Notes under the pieces: generated by a model
Databases searched by the model: none
What the model was told of the DNA's origin: nothing
What the model saw: only the letters and a program-made list of their open reading frames with translations
Origin: Oscillospiraceae bacterium
GTDB taxonomy: Bacteria; Bacillota; Clostridia; Oscillospirales; Oscillospiraceae
Direction: 5' to 3'
Assembly: GCA_031282225.1 (NCBI GenBank)
Contig: JAITEC010000173.1
Location: forward strand, 1-20,680
Length of the DNA stretch: 20,680 nt
Position numbers and translations under genes: made by a program
In this document: piece after piece, positions 1 to 7,215 of the stretch
Position numbering within the stretch: the stretch's first letter is position 1
Layout of the letters: each line of letters begins with the position of its first letter

Positions 1-202
1 CCCCTTTCCCCGGCTCAGTGGCCGCCACGCCCACCTTATCGCCCACGAGCGGCGGCTTGCCGTCCAGACGGAGCCTTCCCCGCGCGCGGCACTCAATCAC
101 CTCCTCCGCGCCCGCTCCCCCGGGGACGGAAACGTAATAGAACCCTGATAGCGCCTTTAAAACAACTCCGCGCCCGTCCGCGCGCCCGGCGCCGTCAGTC
201 AA
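1..202 (-). CDS. rsgA: Ribosome small-subunit-dependent GTPase A, N-terminal fragment
   Basis: This is the first 67 codons of RsgA, a GTPase that acts in late maturation of the 30S ribosomal subunit. Only the N-terminal OB-fold is inside the window; the GTPase and zinc domains lie beyond base 1. The family pattern is visible: KALSGFYYV, then a stretch ending CRARGRLR, then PPLVGDKV. The start is taken as TTG at 202..200, because no ATG is available and this TTG overlaps the kinase stop (TGA, 197..195) by 8 nt. A GGAAGA Shine-Dalgarno-like stretch lies about 5 nt upstream. The position directly after the PASTA kinase is the usual clostridial order. The gene is cut by the window edge, not visibly broken. 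Confidence 0.9.
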   Translation of the reverse strand, partial: MTDGAGRADGRGVVLKALSGFYYVSVPGGAGAEEVIECRARGRLRLDGKPPLVGDKVGVAATEPGKG

Positions 203-2165
203 CTGCGTCTTCCGAAGGTGTCGTGTCTGCCGGCGCGCCCGCTTCGTGCCCGCCGCTTATATCGGGCGGAATGCCGGTTATTTCGGGGTCGCCCGTCCCG
301 CCCGAAGGATCCGGCGACGGCGTCGGGCTCTCCGCAGGCGGCGGAGTTTCAGTGGGCGTAGGCGTGGGCGCCTCCGTGGGCGTAGGCGTGGGACTGGGCG
401 TCTCCTGAGGGCCTTTCGACACCTGAATTAGAACCTCGGTTCTCTCCGGCACCTTCGATCGCGGCTCGATATTCTGGAATATTATTTCCCCTTCTTTTGC
501 GTCGTCGTCTACATACTCAATCTTTACGGCTAAATTGCGGACTTCCAGCTGCCTCTCGCCCACGTCCTTGTGCAGTCCGACGACAGACGGAACTTCCGCA
601 TAGATAATCTCAGGTCCCGCGCTGTATATCATGTGCACGGTTCGCCCGCGCGCCAGCGGCTCGCCGGCGGCTGGCTTTGTCTCTATCACGTAATCCGGCG
701 TGACATCGTCGTTCATCACCCGCTCGTCCCGGATGTCCAAGTCCAGCCCCAGCGCTTCCAGGACTACGCGGGCATCCATATAGTTCTTGTTTACCACGTC
801 TGGCATCAATACATCGGGCGGCTTCCCGGTAGATACGGTAAGCGTCACGTCGATCCCGTTTGGCGGGAGGTTCAGCTGCCGTTCTGCCTGCGGATTCTGC
901 TCGACTATATACCCCTCTCCGTAGCTGTCGCTGCTGACAAACTTCGGCTCCAGAAAATTGCAGTACTCCCTGTACTCCGGGTCGTCCCGCACCTGGCTGT
1001 ATTTAAGCCCGATAAAGTTGGGTATGCGCACGGAGACAACGTCGGGGTCCAGCATATCCTTGAAGAAATACGTCCACATAAAAAAGCATATGAAGATGAG
1101 AAACAGTATTATCGCCATCACGCCGACAAGCGTGGTCGTCTGCGACGCTCGCCTTCGGTTGCTCCGGTATTCGTCACGCGACATTTCCGGCCGTTTCGGC
1201 GGGCGAGTCCGCCTTGGGCTAATCGCCGCGACCCGCTCTATTGCTCCGCCGGTCGGCACGGCTTTTGTGGCGGTTATGTCCTCCCGCTCGGCGCTCGCCA
1301 CCTCGGACGAGGCATAGCTGAACACGGCGGCCGGGTTTTTCCTGAATTCCTCCAGATCCATGAGCATCTCGTCCGCCGTGGCGTAACGCAGCGAGAGATC
1401 CGCCTCCATCGCGTGCATCGTGATGTTCTCCAGCCCCTCCGGGATATCGGGATTTATATCGCGCGGCAGCAGGGGCATGGCGCTGATGTGCTGGATGGCT
1501 ATGGACACGGCGGAGTCGCCCACGAACGGGAGGCGGCTGGTGATCATCTCGTACATCACCACGCCTACCGAGTATATATCCGTGCGCGCGTCCACATGCC
1601 CACCCTTTGCCTGTTCCGGCGAGATGTAGTGCACGGAACCCAGCGCCTCCTGCGTGAGTGTGCTCTGCATGGACAGCAGCTGCGCTATCCCAAAATCGGC
1701 CACTTTCACGCTGCCGTCTTTGAGTATCATCGTGTTGTGCGGCTTGATGTCACGGTGGATTATGCCCTTGGAGTGCGCGTGGCAGAGCGCCTTTGTTATC
1801 TGCGTCGCAAAGTGGAGCGACTCCTTCCAGTTGAGTAGCCCTTTCCTGTTGATGTACTGTTTGAGCGTTATTCCCTCAATGAGCTCCATGACGATATACT
1901 CGATGCTGCCGGATCGGCTGACATCGTATACGGCGACGATATTGGGGTGCGAGAGCATGGCCACAGCCTGCGATTCCGTGTGGAACCTGCGCCGGAACTC
2001 CTCGTTCCCCGCGAGTTCTTCTTTGAGTATCTTAACAGCTACCAGCCTGTTTAGCCTGTGGCAGCGCGCCTTATACACATACGCCATGCCGCCGGCTCCA
2101 ATTCGCTCAAGAATTTCATACCTGTTATCGAGCATCATGCCAATATATTTATCGGTACTGTCCAT
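195..2165 (-). CDS. prkC: Ser/Thr protein kinase with PASTA repeats (PrkC/Stk1 type)
   Basis: Membrane Ser/Thr kinase of 656 aa that senses peptidoglycan or lipid II fragments and phosphorylates proteins of cell division, wall synthesis and translation (family knowledge). The kinase domain is at about residues 14-275: glycine loop GAGGMAYVY (23-31), Lys45 in VAVK, HRDIKPHN with Asp139, DFG at 157-159, and SPEQA in the activation segment. A basic juxtamembrane stretch (about 318-340) and one membrane helix (about 345-368) follow. Three PASTA repeats lie outside the cell at about 375-448, 450-518 and 521-586. The last 70 residues form a Pro/Thr/Ser/Glu-rich tail, an unusual addition since many family members end at the last PASTA repeat. 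The ATG is preceded by a GGGGGG ribosome site. It lies 57 nt after the cognate phosphatase gene. Confidence 0.96.
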   Translation of the reverse strand: MDSTDKYIGMMLDNRYEILERIGAGGMAYVYKARCHRLNRLVAVKILKEELAGNEEFRRRFHTESQAVAMLSHPNIVAVYDVSRSGSIEYIVMELIEGITLKQYINRKGLLNWKESLHFATQITKALCHAHSKGIIHRDIKPHNTMILKDGSVKVADFGIAQLLSMQSTLTQEALGSVHYISPEQAKGGHVDARTDIYSVGVVMYEMITSRLPFVGDSAVSIAIQHISAMPLLPRDINPDIPEGLENITMHAMEADLSLRYATADEMLMDLEEFRKNPAAVFSYASSEVASAEREDITATKAVPTGGAIERVAAISPRRTRPPKRPEMSRDEYRSNRRRASQTTTLVGVMAIILFLIFICFFMWTYFFKDMLDPDVVSVRIPNFIGLKYSQVRDDPEYREYCNFLEPKFVSSDSYGEGYIVEQNPQAERQLNLPPNGIDVTLTVSTGKPPDVLMPDVVNKNYMDARVVLEALGLDLDIRDERVMNDDVTPDYVIETKPAAGEPLARGRTVHMIYSAGPEIIYAEVPSVVGLHKDVGERQLEVRNLAVKIEYVDDDAKEGEIIFQNIEPRSKVPERTEVLIQVSKGPQETPSPTPTPTEAPTPTPTETPPPAESPTPSPDPSGGTGDPEITGIPPDISGGHEAGAPADTTPSEDAVD

Positions 2166-2222
2166 ACATTGCCCCCCTCTCGCAGCCTGAATAACGGCTG
2201 TGCGCCGCGATACGCAACGCGC

Positions 2223-2954
2223 TCATTTCCGAAACAGCACAACGGTGGCGTTGTCCGGCGCCCCGCGCGCCAGCGCGAGGCCGATGAGCCTCTCGCAGCT
2301 CCCCCTGACATCCCTGCCATACGCGGTTTCATAGAATATCTCGCGTTCCTCCACCGTATTTGACAGCCCGTCGGAACACAACAGCAGACTGTCGCCCTCG
2401 CGCAGCTCATGGCTGAAAATATCCGGCATCTCCCCTGCGTTCGTGCCCAGCGCGCGCGTTATTAGATTCTTTTTGGGATGCTCTTTCGCGGCCTGGCGGC
2501 TGATGTCTCCCCTGTCTATCATGTCCTCGACGACCGAGTGGTCGCGCGTCACCTGGACAATGGAGCTTCCTGTCACCTTGTACGCCCTGCTGTCGCCTAT
2601 ATTCATTACGACGCACCGCTCGCGCGTCACTGCCGCCGCAACGAGCGTGGTGCCCATTCCCATGCAGCGCTCATCGGATATGCTCTTGTCATAGACCGCC
2701 TTGTTTGCCGCCGCTATTGCGGCGGACATGCAACCGACCATGTCTCCGCCGAAGTCCTCTTCCGCATATTTGCGCATGCGCTCCATAAATCGCTCTACCG
2801 CCATCCCGCTGGCGATATTGCCGGCGCGCGCGCCTCCCATGCCGTCGCACACTACGAACACTGCAATGTTCCTGTCCTCATCGAGCAGCATAGCGAAAGC
2901 GTCTTGATTCTGGCGCCTCACGGCGCCCACGTCTGTCTTGCCCCATATCTCCAT
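2223..2954 (-). CDS. prpC: PP2C-family Ser/Thr protein phosphatase (PrpC/Stp type)
   Basis: Metal-dependent protein phosphatase of about 243 aa that reverses phosphorylation by the adjacent PASTA kinase. The PP2C motifs appear in order: RRQNQD near the N-terminus, DGMGG, MGTTL, NIGDSRAY, TRDHS, LLCSDGLS and DNATVV at the C-terminus. The aspartates expected to bind the two metals are all present. No membrane segment is seen, so it should be cytosolic. Two starts are possible, GTG at 2960 and ATG at 2954. I prefer the ATG because the purine stretch GAAGTGAG then has reasonable spacing (about 8 nt). A 76-nt gap separates it from rlmN; it holds GC-rich inverted repeats but no convincing terminator. 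Confidence 0.95.
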   Translation of the reverse strand: MEIWGKTDVGAVRRQNQDAFAMLLDEDRNIAVFVVCDGMGGARAGNIASGMAVERFMERMRKYAEEDFGGDMVGCMSAAIAAANKAVYDKSISDERCMGMGTTLVAAAVTRERCVVMNIGDSRAYKVTGSSIVQVTRDHSVVEDMIDRGDISRQAAKEHPKKNLITRALGTNAGEMPDIFSHELREGDSLLLCSDGLSNTVEEREIFYETAYGRDVRGSCERLIGLALARGAPDNATVVLFRK

Positions 2955-3030
2955 AATCACAGCTCACTTCTCTATAGCCGCTGCGGCGCGGCACGGCGGC
3001 CCGCCGCATACGGCGCGATAGTCGCGCGGC

Positions 3031-4062
3031 TCACGCCTGCCCGCGCGCAGCGCCGCGCAGTTGGCCGCACGCCGCGTCTATGTCCCCCCCGAGCTTGCGC
3101 CTGAACGTATAATTTACGCGCGCTGCGCGCAGCGCATCCTCAAATGCACGAACCCTCTCCCTGCCAGACGGCAAGAATTGCCCGCCGGGCACGCGGTTGA
3201 GCGTTATGAGATTGAGGTGCCCGCCTGCTTTGTTTACTTTTCGCGCGAGCGAGCGCGCCTGCGACGGGTAGTCGTTTATACGGTCTATCAGCGCGTACTC
3301 ATACGATACGCGCCTGCCAGTGGCGGAAAAGTAACGGCGCGCCGAGTCGAACAATCTGTCCACTCCCGTCACCGTGTTCACAGGCATTAGGCGCGAGCGC
3401 GTCTCGTCGTCGGGCGCGTGCAGCGATATAGACAGCGTTAATTGTAAATTATACTCGCTCAATTTGTCAACTTTTTCTGTGAGCCCGCACGTGGAGAGCG
3501 AAATGCGCCTCATACCTATGTTTGCCCCGCCGGCGTCACCCACTATCCTAAGGAACCGCAGCACATTGTCAAAATTATCCAGGGGCTCTCCCATGCCCAT
3601 GAGGACGATGTTGGTGGCGCGGACACCGCGCTCCGCACCGCCGAGCACAACCTGGTCGAGCATCTCGGACGCCGTGAGATCTCGTGCCAGCCCGCCCGCC
3701 GCCGTGGCGCAGAACGCGCAGCCCATGCGGCAGCCGGCCTGACACGATATACACGCCGTCTCCCCGTGGCTATATCGCATGGCGACGCTCTCCGCGCAAT
3801 TGCCGTCTTCAAATTCCCACAGGTATTTCGCCGTGCCGTCACGCTGCGCCGTCTGCGCGCGCAGCAACCGGGGCCGCGATATGCCGTACAACTCGTCGAG
3901 CCGCGCGCGCAGACCCTTTGGTATATCTGTCATCGCGTCGAATGAACGGGCGCCCTCCGAAAGCCACTTGAACACCTGTCCCGCCCTGTACCTCGGCTCA
4001 CCCATTTTTTCAAACTCGGCCGCAAGTTCGCCGGATGTCATTGATTTAATGTCGGTTCTCAC
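3031..4062 (-). CDS. rlmN: Dual-specificity 23S rRNA/tRNA adenine-C2 methyltransferase RlmN
   Basis: Radical-SAM enzyme that methylates C2 of A2503 in 23S rRNA and A37 of some tRNAs. In the 343-aa product the 4Fe-4S motif CxxxCxxC is at Cys111, Cys115 and Cys118. The catalytic cysteine pair is represented by Cys104 (seven residues before the cluster, as in E. coli) and Cys332 in the C-terminal ACGQL. GMGEP is at about 156-160. The frame stays open upstream to 4257, but that extension overlaps rsmB and resembles nothing in the family. I therefore place the start at GTG 4062..4060, which forms a GTGA overlap with the rsmB stop and gives a normal RlmN length. AGGGGG lies 11 nt upstream, slightly far. 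Confidence 0.95.
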   Translation of the reverse strand: MRTDIKSMTSGELAAEFEKMGEPRYRAGQVFKWLSEGARSFDAMTDIPKGLRARLDELYGISRPRLLRAQTAQRDGTAKYLWEFEDGNCAESVAMRYSHGETACISCQAGCRMGCAFCATAAGGLARDLTASEMLDQVVLGGAERGVRATNIVLMGMGEPLDNFDNVLRFLRIVGDAGGANIGMRRISLSTCGLTEKVDKLSEYNLQLTLSISLHAPDDETRSRLMPVNTVTGVDRLFDSARRYFSATGRRVSYEYALIDRINDYPSQARSLARKVNKAGGHLNLITLNRVPGGQFLPSGRERVRAFEDALRAARVNYTFRRKLGGDIDAACGQLRGAARGQA

Positions 4063-5420
4063 CTTGACGCGCGCCCCCTGACCATACGGCATATGAAGAA
4101 CCCGTCGGTTCCGTGTATGTGCGGCCAGAGCGTTACCATGCCGTCCGGCGCTTCGCCCAGGCCGCCCGGCAGCGAAAACGGGTCGGCGCGAAAGTCCCCG
4201 TGCCGCCGCAGGAACTCCTCCGCCACGTCCTCGTTCTCGCGCCTGAGCACGGTACATGTCGAATACATGAGCGCCCCGCCTGGTTTAACATATGTGGACA
4301 GGCCGGACAAAATGCCAAGCTGCATCTCCGGCAGTCGCCGCAGGTCCTGCGGCTGTTTGTAGCGTATCTCGGGTTTTCTCCGTATCGCTCCAAATCCGGA
4401 GCACGGCACATCGGCATAGACAACATCAGCCAGGGCGCCCTCGCCCACATCCGCCGGGACACGGGCATCGGCTCTGCGCGTATTTATAACGGTAATCCCG
4501 AGCCTGCGCGCCCCGTCGGCCACCGCCGCAAGTTTCTCTGCGCTTATGTCGCGCGAAATGACCGCCCCCTTGTTCATCATCAGAATCGACGCGGCAAATG
4601 ACTTGCCTCCCGGAGCTGCGCAGCCGTCCAGCACGGTATCTCCAGGTTTTGGCCTCCCCGCAATGGCGGCCGCCGCCGAGGCCGCGTCTTGAACGAATAT
4701 ATATCCCTCGCGCATGGCGCATATGCCCGCTGGGTTCCCGGCGCTTTCCAAAACCAAACTTTCGCCCAGCGCGCTATGCGGCCTCGCCTCGATGCCCTGC
4801 CTGCCAAGCGCGCCGATAGCGCCCCGCACGTCTGTCCTGAGCGTATTCACGCGCACCGTCAGCGGCGGCTGCGCGTTATTTGCCTCCAGCAGTTCGCGTA
4901 TGCCCTCTCCGCCCAGCGCGGCGTCCAACTCGCCTACAAGCCACGGCGGGTGGCTGTATTTTATTGCCAGCGTCTCAAACTTTGTCGCGCCCGAGGGCTC
5001 CGGCAGGGCGCCGAGCGAACGCGCCAGGGCTCGCAATACCGCGTTTACAAAACCTGCGGCACTGGAATTTGCGTGGCGGCGTGCGAGGGCGACACCCTCG
5101 TTGACGGCGGCGCTCACAGGTATTTTTCCCATAAATGCCATTTGATATGCCGACAACCTCAGTATATCTAGCACCTGCGGCTCTATTTTGCCTATGGGCC
5201 TGGAAGACATGCGCTCTATATAAAAATCGCACAGCGCCATATTTCGCAGCACCCCGCGCGTTATGGCCGTTACGAGCGCGCTGGAACGAGCGTCCGCGCG
5301 CGCGGCGCGCAGCACCCCGTCGAGCGCGTCCGAGGCGAACGTCCCCCGCCTGCGATACGCGCGCAGCGCCCGCAGCGCCAGTTCGCGCTCCCCGCACGCT
5401 TCGGTCGGCGTTCCTGTCAC
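4059..5420 (-). CDS. rsmB: 16S rRNA (cytosine-967-C5)-methyltransferase RsmB
   Basis: SAM-dependent m5C967 methyltransferase of 16S rRNA. The 453-aa product has an N-terminal NusB-like RNA-binding domain (about 10-135, with KIEPQVLDILRLSAYQM and AGFVNAVLRAL). A Rossmann methyltransferase domain follows: SAM loop DGCAAPGGKS at about 265, PCSG (Cys340) and YSTCTV with the nucleophile Cys389. The frame continues upstream to 5534 with no start of note, but the family begins near residue 39 of that frame. GTG at 5420 creates a GTGA 4-nt overlap with the fmt stop, with GGGAG 8 nt upstream. Coupling to fmt upstream and rlmN downstream by identical 4-nt overlaps indicates one translational unit. Confidence 0.95.
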   Translation of the reverse strand: MTGTPTEACGERELALRALRAYRRRGTFASDALDGVLRAARADARSSALVTAITRGVLRNMALCDFYIERMSSRPIGKIEPQVLDILRLSAYQMAFMGKIPVSAAVNEGVALARRHANSSAAGFVNAVLRALARSLGALPEPSGATKFETLAIKYSHPPWLVGELDAALGGEGIRELLEANNAQPPLTVRVNTLRTDVRGAIGALGRQGIEARPHSALGESLVLESAGNPAGICAMREGYIFVQDAASAAAAIAGRPKPGDTVLDGCAAPGGKSFAASILMMNKGAVISRDISAEKLAAVADGARRLGITVINTRRADARVPADVGEGALADVVYADVPCSGFGAIRRKPEIRYKQPQDLRRLPEMQLGILSGLSTYVKPGGALMYSTCTVLRRENEDVAEEFLRRHGDFRADPFSLPGGLGEAPDGMVTLWPHIHGTDGFFICRMVRGRASR

Positions 5421-6355
5421 GCCCGCGTCTCCCGGGCGCGGGCCAAGCTGTGCCCGCGCAGATAGTCGCGCGCCGCCATGCGCGCTCCTCCGGGCGCTTG
5501 AAGCTCGGTTATGAGCACGGCGCCGTCCCCGCACGCCACCGCGATGCCCTCACGGCTCTCCGCGAGCACGTCCCCCGGCTTTCCGCAGTCTCCTGCCCCA
5601 ATGTCGGCGCGGCGGGCGGCAAACAGCTTCATGCGCGTCCCGCACATATCGGCAGACGCCGCAGGGCGCGGGTCAAGCGCGCGTATCTTCCGTATGATGG
5701 CATCGGCTGGCGCTGTCCAGTCGATAACCGCGTCTTGTTTTGTTATAGGCGGGGCATAGCTCGCAGCCGAACTGTCCTGCGCGGCTGCGCGCGCCGCGCC
5801 CGCCTCTATCGCGTCCGCCGTCTCCACGAGCAGCCGCGCGCCCATCTCGCCCAGGCGTTCGTACAGCTGCCCAAATGTCTCGCCGTCGCCTATATCGGTG
5901 TTTCTCGACAGTATAATGTCTCCCTCGTCGAGTCCCGGCGCCATGAATATCGACGTCACTCCCGTCACTGTCTCCCCGTCCATAATGGCGCGCTGCACGG
6001 GCGCCGCGCCCCGGTATTTCGGCAGGAGTGAGCCGTGTATATTGACGCACCCGAGCGGCGGCAGCGCCAGAATTTCGGGCGGCAGCAGTTTGCCGTATGC
6101 CGTAACGGCTATCATATCGGGCGCGAGTTCTTCGAGAGCGGAGAGCGCCGCGCCGCCGCGCAGCGTCTCCGGTTGGAACACAGGCGCGCCGTACTCGAGC
6201 GCCTGCTCTTTTACAGGCGTCGGCGCGACGCGGCGCCCCCTGCCCCTGGGCCTGTCGGGCTGCGTAAAAACCCCAACTACTTCGCGCCCGCTCCCAAAAA
6301 GGGCGCGGAGCGACTTAACCGCAAAATCGGGCGTCCCCATAAAGACAACTTTCAA
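5417..6355 (-). CDS. fmt: Methionyl-tRNA formyltransferase
   Basis: Formylates Met-tRNAfMet using 10-formyl-tetrahydrofolate, so supplying the initiator tRNA; the adjacent def product later removes the formyl group. The protein is 312 aa, usual for the family. The N-terminal transferase domain carries Asn105 and His107 (NIHGS), the folate-binding motif SLLPKYRGAAP (about 109-119) and Asp143 in GLDEGD. The C-terminal OB-like tRNA-binding domain follows at about 205-312. The family-typical start MKVVFMGTPDFA requires a TTG initiation codon at 6355..6353, with GCGAGG 8 nt upstream. Only 3 nt separate it from the small gene before it, and it overlaps rsmB by 4 nt. Confidence 0.97.
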   Translation of the reverse strand: MKVVFMGTPDFAVKSLRALFGSGREVVGVFTQPDRPRGRGRRVAPTPVKEQALEYGAPVFQPETLRGGAALSALEELAPDMIAVTAYGKLLPPEILALPPLGCVNIHGSLLPKYRGAAPVQRAIMDGETVTGVTSIFMAPGLDEGDIILSRNTDIGDGETFGQLYERLGEMGARLLVETADAIEAGAARAAAQDSSAASYAPPITKQDAVIDWTAPADAIIRKIRALDPRPAASADMCGTRMKLFAARRADIGAGDCGKPGDVLAESREGIAVACGDGAVLITELQAPGGARMAARDYLRGHSLARARETRA

Positions 6356-6358
6356 ACT

Positions 6359-6604
6359 TCACGCCTCGCTAAATGTAAGTTTCTGGCGAAGCCCGTCCGC
6401 AACGATGTCGGCCACTATATCCCCATTTGACCCAACGTGCCTGTCGCACTTGACGTCGCTTCCTTTCAGGTATTGCCCTATAATCGCATCAATATCGGCG
6501 CCGTCAGCCTCTATCTCCTCAAAAAACACGTCGCGCATCTGGTTCCCGGCGCACTTGTTGAATATCTCACGCGTCAGCTCATACCTTTTTTTCACGTCCT
6601 CCAC
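6359..6604 (-). CDS. Small conserved-looking protein of unknown function between def and fmt
   Basis: An 81-aa soluble, acidic protein that I cannot assign to a named family, though the sequence has a pattern (RYELTREIFNKCAGNQMRDVFF) that I associate with uncharacterised clostridial proteins. No membrane segment or signal peptide is seen. Lys/Arg-rich N-terminal and acidic central parts (FFEEIEADGADIDAII) suggest a helical fold; two cysteines (NKCAG, VKCD) are not arranged as a metal site. The frame is open back to 6709 inside def, but the best start is GTG 6604, 11 nt after GGAGGAGGG, which lies in the end of def. It is packed between def (7-nt gap) and fmt (3-nt gap), so it is surely co-translated. 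A role linked to translation or formyl-Met handling is only an inference from position. Confidence 0.78.
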   Translation of the reverse strand: MEDVKKRYELTREIFNKCAGNQMRDVFFEEIEADGADIDAIIGQYLKGSDVKCDRHVGSNGDIVADIVADGLRQKLTFSEA

Positions 6605-6611
6605 GTCCGCG

Positions 6612-7160
6612 TCAACCCTCCTCCCGCTCCGCGCCGTCGTGTCCCTCGCCGTCGCCTTCACCGCGCGAGATCTCGTCGAGCTCTTCTTTTGACAAGTACC
6701 TCTGCGCAATATCCGTAAACATAATGCCTTTCAAGTGGTCGGCCTCGTGACATATGGCGCGCGCCGTTACGGATTTCCCCGTAAACTCAAACGGCTTGCC
6801 GTTGCGGTCGCGCGCGCGCACCTTGACAATGTCGGGCCGCGTCACCAATCCGTATAGATCCGGGACGCTCAAACAGCCCTCCGCTCCTGTCTGTTCCCCG
6901 GAAGAGGCCACTATCTCCGGGTTTACAAGCTCCACTATGCGTTCGCTGTCGTCCTGCGCTTCGCGCTCCATGTCCACAACGAGCGCAACGGCGCGCAATA
7001 CGCCGACTTGCGGCGCGGCAAGGCCGGCACCCCCGGCGTTTACCAGCGTCTCGCGCATATCGTCAATGAGCTGGTGCAATCGCGGATTGAAGTCCGTCAC
7101 GGCTCTGCTTCGCTTGCGCAGCGTGGGCTCCCCTTCGCGCAGAATGTTCCGTAGCGCCAT
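6612..7160 (-). CDS. def: Peptide deformylase
   Basis: Metalloenzyme that removes the formyl group from the N-terminal methionine of new proteins. All three catalytic motifs are visible in the 182-aa product: GAGLAAPQVG (about 44-53), EGCLS with metal ligand Cys96, and HEADH (138-142) supplying the two histidine ligands and the catalytic Glu. The C-terminal tail (about 165-182) is low-complexity and rich in Gly and Glu, beyond the normal domain. The ATG at 7160 follows a GGGGCGG ribosome site at about 10 nt. It lies 55 nt after priA. The def-fmt pairing is the common bacterial arrangement, here interrupted by one small gene. Confidence 0.97.
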   Translation of the reverse strand: MALRNILREGEPTLRKRSRAVTDFNPRLHQLIDDMRETLVNAGGAGLAAPQVGVLRAVALVVDMEREAQDDSERIVELVNPEIVASSGEQTGAEGCLSVPDLYGLVTRPDIVKVRARDRNGKPFEFTGKSVTARAICHEADHLKGIMFTDIAQRYLSKEELDEISRGEGDGEGHDGAEREEG

Positions 7161-7215
7161 ATTTCAATGACCGCCCCTTCCTTTTAAAAAATACGCGCGT
7201 GCGATAGCCGGCGTT

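Noticed and set aside
570..1838. 422-aa open frame on the plus strand opposite the kinase gene
   Set aside because: It is antisense to a clear prkC gene, has no domain pattern and its length is explained by GC-rich codon structure.
2971..3030. GC-rich inverted repeats between rlmN and the phosphatase gene as a terminator or riboswitch
   Set aside because: The stem near 2994..3006 is a simple GC palindrome with almost no loop and no T-run; it is expected by chance in such sequence.
4063..4257. N-terminal extension of RlmN to 408 aa
   Set aside because: The extra 65 codons overlap rsmB, have an Arg/Gly-rich shadow composition and match no RlmN domain; GTG 4062 gives the usual length and a GTGA junction.
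5421..5534. N-terminal extension of RsmB to 491 aa
   Set aside because: It lies within fmt, is Arg/Ala-rich and unlike the family; GTG 5420 forms the 4-nt overlap and has a ribosome site.
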